DNA of 60,000 nt from Prorocentrum cordatum (Eukaryota; Sar; Dinophyceae; Prorocentrales; Prorocentraceae). Below the pieces are notes generated by a model, which was given only the letters and a program-made list of their open reading frames with translations, did no database searches and had not been told where the DNA came from. Below are positions 20,286 through 29,862 of this stretch, one piece after another. Within the stretch, counting starts at the first letter, position 1. Each line of letters opens with the position of its first letter. The DNA is taken from positions 1,012,992 through 1,072,991 of the forward strand of contig CAUYUJ010009779.1 in NCBI GenBank assembly GCA_963575745.1, in the 5' to 3' direction. The translations under genes and the position numbers were made by a program.

Positions 20286-21290
20286 TGTAACGTCACGAAC
20301 ATCGAGAGCCGAAGTTCGTGACAAACACTTTGCGCCGTGAATCGGCGAGCGAAGCATGCGCATTGACAGCTGATGCAGCTGCCAGGGTCGTTGCATATCC
20401 ACCATGGTAGAGGTGAACAAGCGTCTGGGTGGACTCCGAACGGTGTAAACGAGCGCCGTTTCGTGCTTAGTCGGACGGTCAGTGTCTGAACAAATCGCAT
20501 CTTCCGGGCAACTGGCAAGATGCGACGCACTGTTTGGCACCACTGCCCTGTAAGACAAGATGGCGCGGGACGGGGTCAACGTTTGCTGCCCCGCACAATG
20601 TCTGCAACAAAATGTGTGTGTGTGCGTGCGTGTGCGTGTTTTTTTTTCTCAGGCGCTTCGTTATCCTAAACACTGGCGAAACAGGTTGCATGTGAGACGG
20701 GTTTCCCGCGACACTTACAACGCACACACGTTGATGCATTATGTCGGCACCAATGGGCGGACAAGTCGTGCCCCCCCCGGCAACCGCCAAGATACGATGC
20801 ACTGTTTGGCACCACTTCCCTGTAAGACAAGATCAACCCTGGGCCCGTCCCTCCCTCTCGGCGTCATCCTAATTACCCCATCCCTTCCCCTCTTCCCCCA
20901 CCGAGCGCCTTGTCAAACCTGGATGCCGCCAGGCAGGCCCACGTATCTCGCACGCGGGAGTGCGACCAGGTAGGTGAACATAAAGGCCGCCACACATCGT
21001 GCACATCCCCACTCCCGCTCCCAAGCCCGCTTCCACTACTAAGGTGATCTTTGCATCACGGTCCAGCAACACCACACCAACCTGTCCGCAGGTTCCCCCC
21101 GCACACAAAATCCTCCTCCACCTTGTATCTCCGGACCCGGCGCCCGGGCCATCCCGATTCGCTGGCACAACCCATGCGGTGTGGACCCAGATGGCGCCAG
21201 GCCGTGCCCCACATGCCCTTCGGGGTGGTGCTCCAGGAAACTGGACCCACCAACGGGGGGGTCGGGCGCCCCTGAGCCGTTGACGTCCAG
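20286..21290. other. unassigned
   Basis: Two near-identical segments, GATGCACTGTTTGGCACCAC plus TCCCTGTAAGACAAGAT-like sequence, occur at about 20,519-20,560 and 20,793-20,835. A GT-rich stretch lies at 20,610-20,650. No gene is supported. Confidence 0.3.
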
Positions 21291-21470
21291 CTCCTCATCC
21301 CTCCCTCCCTCCCGCCTCCTCCTCCCTCCTCCCCCCTCCTCCTCCTCCTCCTCCTCCTCCTCCCTCCTCCTCCCCCCCTCCTCCTCTCCTCCTCCTCCTC
21401 CCTCCTCCTCCTCTCCTCCTCCTCCTCTCCTCCTCCTCCTCCTCCTCCTCCCTCCTCCCTCCTCCTCCGC
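21291..21470. repeat. (CTC)n tract
   Basis: CTC/CCTCCC triplets. The flanking 21,470-21,648 is GC-rich and Arg/Ala-coding-like but unassigned. Confidence 0.85.
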
Positions 21471-21648
21471 CGGCGCGACGGCGCTCGGGCCCCGTGGCAG
21501 CGGAGGCCCCGCCCCGCGGCCGCGGGGGCCCCGCCTTGCTCCCGTCCTCGGCCGCGGGCACGTGCGGGCACGCGCGGGCCGCCGCGCGGGCCGCCCGCCG
21601 CCGCCCGCCGTCGAGAGCCCGCCGCCGCCTCGACGCCGCCACCATCAT

Positions 21649-21760
21649 TGAAGGGGCCCCAGGACACACAAATAATACAAACAAATACAAACAAATACAA
21701 ATAAATACAAACAAGTGAAGGGGCCCCAGGACACACAAATAAATACAAGCAAACGAATAC
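21649..21760 (+). mobile_element. two tandem C-family left ends
   Basis: TGAAGGGGCCCCAGGACACA begins at 21,649 and again at 21,715, each followed by ACAAATA repeats but no right half. Confidence 0.75.
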
Positions 21761-21891
21761 GACTTGAGGGGGAACTGCTTGGCCGGATTCTTCAACAGAA
21801 GGACGATCTCGTCCCACACGGCCTCTTTGGACGCCCGAAGCGGGTACGGAAAAATGGGTACGATGCCCAACAACCAATGTTTGAAGGGGCC

Positions 21892-22043
21892 CCAGGACAC
21901 ACAAATTAATACAAACAAATAGAATTATTCATCATATTTTCCCATATTTTCTGGGTTCCTGTCTTCCCCCCACTTCCCATATTTTCCAATATTTTCTACG
22001 GAATCGAGGATTCATTGTGTCTGCGTGTTTCTTTCCCTCCTGA
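21892..22043 (+). mobile_element. C-family element 3
   Basis: The complete element runs from TGAAGGGGCCCCAGGACACA to TTTCCCTCCTGA and directly abuts a B element on its right. Confidence 0.8.
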
Positions 22044-22222
22044 AAGAGGGGGGTGTCCAAGAGTGGGGGTTGCAAATCATGGCCGGCGGCACGTGCGCGG
22101 CCCAGCGGGGGAGCCAGGGACGCATTGAAACAAGAGGAGGCGCCATGGAACCTGGGGAGGTATCATGGCCCCGACCATGAGATCCCCCCCCCTAGTCATC
22201 ACCTCCCTCTTTGCCACCCCCG
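22044..22222 (+). mobile_element. B-family MITE, copy 4 (left end missing)
   Basis: It starts at AAGAGGGGGGTGTCCAAGAG and ends CTTTGCCACCCCCGA. The first about 13 bp of the family terminus are missing where it meets the C element. Confidence 0.7.
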
Positions 22223-22450
22223 ATCATAGAGGCCTCCTATCGGGCGTTGGCAGAACCGGGTCTAATGGGACATGGTTTAGTGATGTGTACTGGGGGACGC
22301 CCCCCCGCCCCGTTCCACTAGCCGGAACTGCCGTCGCCCGAGGAAATATCAGCTGCGGCAAACCTGGATTGATGATTCTGGCAAGTTCAGGGGCTCCAGG
22401 GCCCTACCACTAACCGGGTCCCCTTACCTGGGGTCCTGGCCATACCCGCT

Positions 22451-22624
22451 CCTAGATGGGGTCCGAGAAGGTGGGGTCGGAGGGTCGCGCCGCATCGTCG
22501 GCCGACGCATCGGCGACGCATCGGCGATGCATCGCCGACGCATCGGCGACGTCGGCGTAGAGAACTGGCTCCGCATCGAGCCGATCCTCCGACCCCATCT
22601 ACTCCGACCCCACCTAGGAGGCCT
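22451..22624. mobile_element. M-family foldback, copy 1
   Basis: Inverted ends CCTAGATGGGGTCCGAGAAG and CATCTACTCCGACCCCACCT surround GCATCGGCGATGCATCGCC-type palindromic repeats. Confidence 0.7.
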
Positions 22625-22909
22625 AAAACACAGCCGTCGCCGTCGCCGACGCTCGTCGCTGCCGTCGGCCGCGCCGAGAGCGGGCGACGGCGGGGGGGGG
22701 GGGCGATCGACGGCCGACGGAAGAGGGCGGCGGCTGCGACGCGAACGGCGACCGACGGACACACGACGGCGACGACGGCGACGTCGCTGCTGCCGACGGC
22801 CTCGGGGAGTCGGGCTCCGGGGCAGGCCGCTTGCCGCCCCTCCTCCTGCCCCGCCAGGGGCGGAGGGTGAAGGGGGGGAGCACGAGTCAGATCGCCTACT
22901 CCCCCTTCT

Positions 22910-23485
22910 TCCCCTCCGCAGCGGAGGGGGGGCGGGAAGCAGGGCAAGGAGGAGGAAGATCGAGGACGATCGAGGTGTGGAACAACTTTCTCGCCATCGC
23001 TCGGACGTCCATTCCCCGTGCGTTTTTCGACTTCGTGCGTGCATTTTCCGCTAAATGATCAGAGATGCTCCTCGCGGGTCCTCGCCGAAAAAAAATGCAC
23101 ACGTCCGAGCGATGCCAAGCTCTTGGCCCACGTGGGACGACGGGGTCCTCGGGCGAGTCGGTGGAGCACGGAGGTGGGAGGCGGGAGAGATCTCGAGCTG
23201 GAAGAGCCGCTGGGGGTGGGGCGGTGCGCGCCCCGGCAGAGGAGAGACGGGGGAGCAGACCGGCCACGCATCCCGCCTCGTCAGCAGCGGATGCGGGCAC
23301 AGCGATACCGGAAAGAGGAGGAGCAGGAGGAGGAGCAGGAGGAGGAGGAGGAGGAGGAGGAGCCCAGCGTAGAAAGAGGTCTCCTGGGGGGAGGAGGAGG
23401 AGGAGGAGGAGGAGGAGGAGGAGGAGGAGGAGGAGGAGGAGGAGGAGGAGGAGGAGGAGGAGGAGGAGGAAGAAGAGGGGGATGA
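22910..23485 (+). CDS. hypothetical Arg/Glu/Gly-rich protein, two exons around a D element
   Basis: The upstream exon is open to 22,992 (5-prime boundary unresolved; ends SRTIEVWNNFL). The downstream exon 23,120-23,485 starts LLAHVGRRGPRASRWSTEV. They join in phase 0 when D element 3 (127 bp, GC-AG) is removed. Third positions are very GC-rich. The C-terminal part becomes Glu-rich and then poly-Gly over the GGA tract. No domain is recognised. Confidence 0.4.
   Translation, partial: SPPQRRGGGKQGKEEEDRGRSRCGTTFSPSLGRPFPVRFSTSCVHFPLNDQRCSSRVLAEKKCTRPSDAKLLAHVGRRGPRASRWSTEVGGGRDLELEEPLGVGRCAPRQRRDGGADRPRIPPRQQRMRAQRYRKEEEQEEEQEEEEEEEEPSVERGLLGGGGGGGGGGGGGGGGGGGGGGGGGGGGRRGG
22993..23119 (+). mobile_element. 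D-family element 3, probable GC-AG intron
   Basis: The 127 bp element runs from GCCATCGCTCGGACGTCC to GTCCGAGCGATGCCAAG, with a mirrored interior. Confidence 0.75.
23310..23474. repeat. (GGA)n tract
   Basis: A GGA/GCA mix is followed by a nearly pure GGA run. Confidence 0.9.
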
Positions 23486-24324
23486 GAAACATAGACGTCC
23501 TATGATATTGGAGCACTCCTGGTCCCTTTCTTGGGCCTCAAAGAGCATGCTGAGAGGAGCCGGTGCAGGCAAAAGGTATTCGGCGATTGCGGGACTCCTC
23601 ACCGACGACGTCACCACCGACGCCTCTAGCGGCGGCAGTGATGCTGGCGCCGACGCCGAATAATGATGTCAGCGGCGGCGCTACGCGTTATCGGCTGACG
23701 ACACCGATGAATACAATCAAAGTCTGACGTCAACGACCCTTTGACGATGACCGCAGCCCTTTATGGTATCGGTTGTGCATTGGTCCCAGATGCACGAGGA
23801 GCGGCAAGGGGGAGAACACACGGTCCGAGGAAAACCGAGCATCCTCCGATGCCAGCGCGGAGATTAACCCACTCGGCGGCGCGTCGAGGGGGAAGTGGTT
23901 TGGGGCAGGCCTTCTCAAAAGGCGAACGGTCTTCTGAGTACTGTAGAAGGCCACCCCATCTGCCTTCCCCCCTGGGCTTATGGATGCCACGACCATGGAC
24001 ACTCTAACAACCCTATCATTGAATCTAGACAGCGTCTAACATGTTTTAAGCATGGCCTGGATGCGTTCAAACCATGGCTTTGGCATGTTAGGAACATGTA
24101 TACACATGGCTTGCACATCTGGAAATCATTGGCAACATTTGGGGATACCAAAAGGTACCGATACCGCTGCTCCCCGGACCTCTCCCGGGGTGCGTTCTGA
24201 CCAGGATTTCGAGGCGAATCCAGCGGTGGCGACGAGGACCGCCCAGCAGGCCCCAACAAAAGGGGAAAACGGGCGAAGGGTAGCGGGCGGCATGGGCATC
24301 TCTTCCTCCTCCGAATCTGGATTT
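23486..24324. other. unassigned, contains an apparent empty C-insertion site
   Basis: Minus-strand 23,730-24,002 is open and moderately protein-like. At 23,979-24,140 the sequence ATGCCACGACC ... CTAACAACCCTATCATTGAAT, followed by AACATG-rich DNA, is homologous to 28,469-28,800. There a C element interrupts the CTAACA / CCTATC junction. Confidence 0.4.
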
Positions 24325-24550
24325 GGGCGCCCGAGTTATCCGGGGTAACTCGGGTCCGGGGTAACTCGGGTTTGGATTCCCGAGAAAGGAACCCGAGTTA
24401 GCCCTGACCCGAGTTACCCCTGATGATTCGGGGCCCTGGACGCCCGAGTTATCCGGGGTAACTCGGGTCCGGGGTAACTCGGGTTCGGATTCCCGAAAAA
24501 CGAACCCGAGTTAACCCTGACCCGAGTTACCCCTGATGATTCGGGGCTCT
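24325..24550. mobile_element. I-family element 1 (two about 110 bp units)
   Basis: CGCCCGAGTTATCCGGGGTA and its inverted counterpart CCCGAGTTACCCC alternate in two tandem units ending TGATGATTCGGGGCTCT. The copy at 48,845-49,070 has the same length, 226 bp. Confidence 0.75.
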
Positions 24551-24621
24551 GATGGATCGTCCTCCACAACCCTGGGCGCGCCCCCGACCCGGAGTTCGAG
24601 ACCGACACGGCGACGGCCACG

Positions 24622-25059
24622 GTCGGCGGTGCACAAACCTCCCTTTCGTAAACCTCCCCATAAGTCGGTCGGCGGTGCACAAACCTCCCTTTAGTATCGG
24701 GGAGACGTAAGACCCGGGTACGGGGGACTCGGAAATCCCCGACGAGGTCGTCAAAAAAATGACGAGGCCGAGCCTGCATTTTGACGAGGCCTCCCGCTGC
24801 AGACATCCCACGAAACTCCTCCTCGTCAAAATCCGAGGCGCGGTCGTCAAAAAACGGTGGCGAACCCGAGTCCCGGCAAACCCGGGTCTTACGCTCCCCC
24901 GACTTTAGTAGACCTCCCCTCAGTGAAAGCGCCCTGGGACCGAAACCGACGGACCTGGACCCGCAGAAATGATGGCCGCGACGCCCTCTCGCGAACCGAA
25001 AAACGGCCAGTTCCTTACTCGACGTGTCAGGGCAATTCGGAGGTTTGTCCACCCCCGAC
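24622..25059 (+). mobile_element. A-family (A2) element, interrupted
   Basis: It begins TCGGCGGTGCACAAACCTCC (repeated at 24,668) and ends GGTTTGTCCACCCCCGA. A P element is inserted at 24,697-24,902. Confidence 0.65.
24697..24902 (+). mobile_element. P-family MITE nested in A2
   Basis: It has inverted ends TCGGGGAGACGTAAGACCCG and CGGGTCTTACGCTCCCCCGA. It is flanked by a perfect 8 bp duplication CTTTAGTA (24,689-24,696; 24,903-24,910) of the host A2 element. Confidence 0.9.
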
Positions 25060-25065
25060 CTTAAT

Positions 25066-25301
25066 GGGCCCTGGAAACGGCAGGGTCGTTTTTTACCGGT
25101 TCCGTTTTGCCGTTGTTTTGACGGTTCCGACGCCGTTTTTTCACCGGTTCCGTCGCCGTTATTTTACCGGTTCCCGCTCCGGCTCCAATCCTGGAACCGT
25201 TTTTTTTTGCCGTTTCCGGTCGCTATTTTTTTGCCGTTTCCATTTTCAATTGGCATTTTTGTGGAAACGGTGAAAAAACGGCCCTGCCGCTTCCGGGGCC
25301 C
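25066..25301 (+). mobile_element. O-family foldback element 2
   Basis: It begins GGGCCCTGGAAACGGCAGGG and ends CGGCCCTGCCGCTTCCGGGG, with T-run/CCGGTTCCG repeats inside. It also shares flanking ACCTTA and ACAAAGCCCC with the first copy. Confidence 0.8.
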
Positions 25302-25344
25302 ACAAAGCCCCCGACTGCTCCTTGACGCGGATCCTCTCACAACA

Positions 25345-25760
25345 AGCGGGCACACGCTGCTCACAGGAGGGAGCCGCGTCCGCACTGGAAGCGTGAGGTC
25401 CTCGCGGCAACCGGGGCGTCTGGAGCAGGAGGGGCGGCGGAGAGGCCAAGCCTGTCGAGGAGGACTGAAAGGGGGCCCTGGGACACACACACAAATAAAT
25501 ACACACACAAATAGATACACACAAGTAACAGAATTCCCCATACTTTTTGCAATACTTGTCTGGGTTTTCGTCTTCCCCCCACTTCCCATAGTTTCCCATG
25601 TTTTCGGGGGAATCGACGATCAAATTGTGTCTGTGTGTGTGTGTGTTTTTTTCTCCTCCTGAGAGGAGGAAGGAGGGCGAGGAGGGCGAGGAGGTGGGAA
25701 GGGCTGGGGCCACGGAAGGGGGAGCAGGAGAGGGGGCCGGGGGGCAGGAGGGGGAGGGGG
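25345..25760 (+). repeat. segmental duplication, copy 1
   Basis: It aligns with about 27,790-28,200 through CACACGCTGCTCACAGGAGG, GTCTGGAGCAGGAGGGGCG, a C element, and GAGGAGGAAGGAGGGCGAGG. The C insertion is shared, so it predates the duplication. Confidence 0.8.
25466..25662 (+). mobile_element. C-family element 4
   Basis: It runs from TGAAAGGGGGCCCTGGGACA to TTCTCCTCCTGA and is flanked by GAGGAGGA on both sides. Confidence 0.8.
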
Positions 25761-26258
25761 GGCGGCAGAGGAAGGCATGGGCAGGAGGGAGGGGGGGCGC
25801 AGAAGGGGCCGGAGGGAGGGCGGGGGGAGGACGGGGGGCACAGAAGGGGTCGGAGGGAGGGGGGGAGGCAGAGGAAGGAGGGGCAGGAGGGAGGGGGGGG
25901 CACAGAGGGGGGCGGAGGGAGATCCCCCCCTATATTTGGGCAGGAGGGCGCAGGCGGAGCGGCGGCGGGCCGTCCTCGGCGCCCAGGGTGGGCTCCTGCG
26001 GGCGCGCCCCGCGGGCCCCGGAAGGGGGCCCCGCGGGGCGCAGGAGAGAGGGCGCAGGGCGAGAGGCGACGGCCAGCGGCAAACCCAGACCCCCGACGAG
26101 GTGGCTCTTCGGTGGGACGGTTTTGTTTTGATCCGCGGGTCGAGGGCGCACCTCTTCCGGTCGAGGCTGAGCGGGCCGCGCGCAGCGTTAGTTCACAGAG
26201 GGGGGAAGGCAGAAGGAGGGGGCTCACGTCAAGGCCAGGAGGGGGCAAAGCCGCGGAA
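25670..26258. other. unassigned, G-rich
   Basis: GGAGGG-rich sequence runs to 25,930, then GC-rich sequence. The segment 26,045-26,115 matches 27,395-27,460, and TGGGACGCACAGGGACATAC at 26,335 matches 27,468. Confidence 0.3.
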
Positions 26259-26354
26259 TCAGGCGGCGCCGAAGACAATGTGCTTGCCAAAGAACGCCTT
26301 GTACAGGAACCCAGCGGCAAAGTACCGGAAATGAATGGGACGCACAGGGACATA
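26259..26354 (-). CDS. possible terminal exon
   Basis: After an acceptor-like CATTAG, the minus strand reads YVPVRPIHFRYFAAGFLYKA and ends HIVFGAA-stop, with GC-rich third positions. The plus strand also has a protein-like frame over the same bases (ending at 26,435), so strand is undecided. The homologous site near 27,470 keeps only the first seven codons. Confidence 0.25.
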   Translation of the reverse strand, partial: YVPVRPIHFRYFAAGFLYKAFFGKHIVFGAA

Positions 26355-26525
26355 CTAATGCGAGATGTCCTCCTTGGAGGCGTGCGTCCGACCCGAACAT
26401 CTAGTATACCCATCTTGCAGTATATCGTTTCCTAGGCGGTGTGGCCAGAATGCGCCCGCCACGGCGCATATACTACCAGGTTTTTCGGTGCGCGCGTCGC
26501 CCCTGGGGGGGGGGGGGGGGGGGCG

Positions 26526-27529
26526 ATGCACATCGAGGGACGGCGAACAGACGGGGGCGGCGGCGGCGGCGGCGGGCGGAAGAGGGCGCGCGGCGCGGCC
26601 GCCGGCAGCGTTGGACCGCGGGGTCTGGCCGCAGGAGGGAGGAGGAGGAGGAGGAGGAGGAGGAGGAGAGGAGGAGGAGGAGGAGGAGGAGGAGTAAGAG
26701 GAGGAGGAAGAGGAGGAGGAGGAGGAGGAGAAGGAGGAGCAGGAGGACGAGGATGGATGGATGGGCCATCTGCGCGCAGACGACCGCCAGGGCCCCAGCT
26801 GCCACCAAGGGCCCCGCGCCGCCTCGGGCACGCCGCGCGGGCGCCGTGGCGACGAGGGAAGGGCCCCGGAGCAGTACAAACAGGCACCCGTCCGACCCCG
26901 GCCCGCCCCGCGGGCAAGCCCGGGGGGGCGGACACCACCCCCGCGGGGACAACGGCGGGCCAACCCCCCCCCCGCCGCCCGAGGGCGCGAAGTGTCTCGG
27001 CCAGGCTGTCCTCGACGTCGAGCTCCGCCGCCGCGCCGGCCCCGACGGCAGGCTCCCCGCCTCCCACGGCGCTCCTCTCGCTCGCGTCCACTGGCCATGG
27101 CTCGGACGTCCATTCCCTGTGTTTTTGGTCGGTCTCGTGCGTGTTTTTTTCGCCAAGTGAGCAAGGATGCTCCTCGATGGTCCTCGCCGACGGAAACATG
27201 CACACGTCCGAGCGATGCCAGGGCCCAGAGGGGCCCGCAACGTCCTCCACGAGGGGGCCACGGGCGCCTCCGACCCCTCGAGAGGCCCTCGGGAGCCCCC
27301 GCCGCCGCACATCCTGCTGGCGACTGCACCGAGCAGCCCCGCTCAGCGTCAGCCGCGACCACCTCCGACTCCCCGCCCAGGACTCGGGTCGGGCGCAAGC
27401 AGAGGGCGCAGGCGAGAGACGACGGCAACGGCAAACCCAGACACCCGACGATGTGACTCTTTAGATGGGACGCACAGGGACATACTACTACGATATGTCC
27501 TCTCGGGTCGGGCGAGAGGGGGGGGATAG
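26526..27529 (+). CDS. hypothetical Gly/Arg- and Ser/Ala/Pro-rich protein, two exons
   Basis: Exons 26,526-27,093 and 27,222-27,529 join in phase 1 across D element 4 (128 bp, GC-AG), giving 291 residues from an ATG at 26,526. The N-terminal part is low complexity (Gly/Arg over a GGA tract). The part before the intron (SVSARLSSTSSSAAAPAPTA) and after it (RNVLHEGATGASDPSRGP) has GC-rich third positions in exactly the frames that splicing joins. The last about 20 codons overlap a duplicated segment and may not be real. Confidence 0.4.
26636..26750. repeat. (GGA)n tract
   Basis: GGA repeats with AAG interruptions. Confidence 0.9.
27094..27221 (+). mobile_element. D-family element 4, probable GC-AG intron
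   Basis: The 128 bp element runs from GCCATGGCTCGGACGTCC to GTCCGAGCGATGCCAG. Removing it after the first base of a codon restores the frame. Confidence 0.75.
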
Positions 27530-27691
27530 CAAAGGGGGGGCTTGAGACCCAGCTTACGGAGCTGCTTTTGACGGCGCCTCGCGGCGCTGGCGGCGACTGT
27601 GTATCGAGGACTGGGCCCCTCGGTGGGGCCGAAACTAGCTCAGATTTTGCAACCCCCCCTTCCCCAATCCCCCCCCGTTCGCCCGGCCCGA
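27507..27691 (+). mobile_element. N-family element 3
   Basis: It runs from GTCGGGCGAGAGGGGGGGAT to CCAATCCCCCCCCGTTCGCC, sharing GTATCGAGGACTGGGCCCC with the other N copies. Confidence 0.7.
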
Positions 27692-27789
27692 AGGACCACG
27701 ACGCACTCCGCCGGCGGCTCGGCCGTCACCTCGACGCCGAGGCCCTCCTGCTTTCTGAACCACGGTGGTGTCCAGAAACGGTCTCATAG

Positions 27790-28230
27790 CTGACACACGC
27801 TGCTCACAGGAGGGAACCGTGTCCGAACTCGAGTGTGAGGTCCTCACGACAACTGGAGCGTCTGGAGCAGGAGGGGCGACGGAGGGGCCAGGCCTGTCGA
27901 GGAGGAATGAAAAGAGTCCTGGGACACGCAAATACATAGACACACAAATAACAGGATCCACCATAGTTTCCCAATATTTTCCTGGGTGTTTTGCCTCCCC
28001 CCATACTTCCCATAGTTTCCCATACGTTCGGGGGAATCGACGATAAAATTGTGTCTGTGTGTTCTTTCTCCTCCTGAGAGGAGGAAGGAGGGCGAGGAGG
28101 GCGAGGAGGTGGGAAGGGCTGGGGCCACGGAGGGGGAGCAGGAGAGGGGGCTGGGGGCCAGGAGGGAGGGGGGAGGCAGAGGAAGGAGGGACAGGAGGGA
28201 GGGGGGTGCAGAAGGGGTAGGAGGGAGGAC
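27790..28230 (+). repeat. segmental duplication, copy 2
   Basis: See 25,345-25,760. It is diverged by scattered substitutions and small indels. Confidence 0.8.
27908..28077 (+). mobile_element. C-family element 5
   Basis: It lies within the duplicated segment, orthologous to the copy at 25,466. Confidence 0.75.
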
Positions 28231-28500
28231 GGGGGAGGAGGGCGACGATGGAGGAGGGGCGGAGGGGGCGAGGAGGAACGCGGGGGTGGGGCGAGACAGA
28301 GGCGGAGCACACGCGTCGGCCACTGTGCCCTGCTCGTCGGGGTGCAGGCGGGAAGGCGCCGCGCCATCCCCCCCCGGAGGGAGGCGGCGGAGGGGGCCGG
28401 AGCACGGAGGCGTCTGCTCTCGCTCTCGGCTCACGGGGCCCCGTGCATCGCCGTGCCCATCGAGAGCGTTGTGGATGCCACGACAGAGGACACCCTAACA

Positions 28501-28666
28501 TGAAGGGGCCCCAGGACACACACAATTAAATACACACAAATAAAAAGATTCCCCCATATTTACAAATATTTTCTGGGTTTCTGTCTTCCCCCACACTTCC
28601 CATATTTTCCCATATTTTCAAGGGAATCGAAGATTAATTGTGCCTGTGTGTTTCTTTTCCTCCTGA
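28501..28666 (+). mobile_element. C-family element 6
   Basis: It runs from TGAAGGGGCCCCAGGACACA to TTTTCCTCCTGA and is flanked by the 5 bp duplication TAACA (28,496-28,500; 28,667-28,671). The homologous site at about 24,003-24,012 lacks the insertion and has one TAACA. Confidence 0.9.
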
Positions 28667-28671
28667 TAACA

Positions 28672-28979
28672 GGCCTATCATTGAATTTAACATGTGTTCA
28701 AAATGTCGGAAGCATGTTTTAAGCATGTTCAAGCCATATGTGTGTTGCATGTTTACAACATGTTCCACACACGTTGTAGACATCTGGGAATTCTTTGGCA
28801 ACATGCTTCCTCTCCATGGATCGTCCTCCACAGCAAGAGCGGATCTGGGACCGAAGGGTCGCATCCGGGGGAGGGGGTCGTCGGGGCCTTGGCTGGAAGG
28901 GGCGCGGTGCATACAGTCGGGGATGATTGGAGAGGACACGCGAGAGGACACCGGACCATTCCGAGGGCCACACTGCCAT
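28672..28979. other. unassigned, AACATG-rich then GC-rich
   Basis: The segment 28,680-28,800 is unusually AT-rich with many ACATGT/AACATG motifs. It is homologous to 24,010-24,140. Confidence 0.35.
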
Positions 28980-29165
28980 ACCCATCGGTCGGAAAAAGTA
29001 GGTAGAAACATGAAGTAGGAAGGCGTGGGAAATAGATTGGGTTTCCGCACGCCTCCTGAAGAGGAAGGAAGAGGGAAAACCACTCGACTCTTGAAGTAGG
29101 AAGGCGCTGAAAGTAGATTGGAATCTGGGAATCCAAAAATACCTACTTTCAACGACCGATGGGTA
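28980..29165. mobile_element. K-family foldback, copy 1
   Basis: Inverted ends are ACCCATCGGTCGG-AAAAAGTAGGTA and TACCTACTTTC-AACGACCGATGGGT. An internal GTAGGAAGGCG-TGAAAGTAGATTGG unit is repeated. Confidence 0.75.
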
Positions 29166-29180
29166 GGCATGTAAGAAGGC

Positions 29181-29698
29181 ATGGGTCGCGAAGCTCAGGG
29201 CACAAAGTTACCATCGATTTGGCAGGGTCGACCTACGAATCTGTCTCGACGGTACACCGCGTCGCCAGGTCGGCCATGGAGCTCGGCGTGTGAGCGCCCC
29301 CGAAGCTGTGGGATGCTGGAGCGCCTGTGGCAGAGAAAGAAAAGACATCCGCCACCGTGCCACTGGGCACGGAACGGGCGTGTCCTCGGCTCCAGTTTCA
29401 AATCCCTGGAGCCTCAGTCCTGTCCTGAGGGGTCTTCAAGGGGCCTGGGCCCCGAATTCCGCAATCTGCCGAGGCTTGCAGCGTGCCCCCTGGGGCTCCG
29501 GCAAGTGTTCCCGCATGAATGTTTCGAGCTGTGGGATGCCGAAGCGCCCGTTTACCAGCCTGGAACATATCCCTATCCCTATGCTGGGCATCGCCTCATC
29601 ACGATGCCAATCTTAGGGTTTCCCTAAGATTGTGATCGCTTTTTGGTATGTCGATCTTAGGGATAGGGATATGTTCGAGGCTGGTAAGCCTGTGCTAG
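29181..29698 (+). CDS. hypothetical protein, ORF running into an H element
   Basis: The frame runs from the ATG at 29,181, immediately right of a K element, to 29,557 and ends FELWDAEAPVYQ. The H element begins there. Splicing it as GC-AG (29,558-29,679) gives a short tail and TAG at 29,696, 131 residues in total. The peptide-level motif LWDAxAPV also appears in another frame at 29,305, followed by AEKEK; the DNA after the H element reads AGKPVLEKEK in a different frame. Exon boundaries are therefore uncertain and an internal duplication is likely. No family is recognised. Confidence 0.35.
29552..29687 (+). mobile_element. H-family foldback, copy 1, probable intron
   Basis: Inverted ends are TTACCAGCCTGGAACATATC and GATATGTTCGAGGCTGGTAA. 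The terminal repeat places a GC donor (A/GCCTGG) and an AG acceptor (TTCGAG/G) symmetrically. Confidence 0.75.
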
Positions 29699-29723
29699 AG
29701 AAGGAAAAGGGAATACGCATAAG

Positions 29724-29862
29724 CAGTTGGAAGTCCGCGCGGGCTTCCGGATCGGCACCGGGCCCCCCCCTCCCCGGCGCACGCAGCGCGCCCTGGGCCG
29801 GCGCCGGCGGCGCCGCCCAGAGGGGCCCCGCGCCGATCCGAGAACTCCGCGCGGATCTCCCC
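29724..29862 (+). mobile_element. G-family foldback, copy 2
   Basis: Arms GGAAGTCCGCGCGGGCTTCC and GAGAACTCCGCGCGGATCTC surround a GGCGCCGGCGGCGCC core. Confidence 0.65.
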
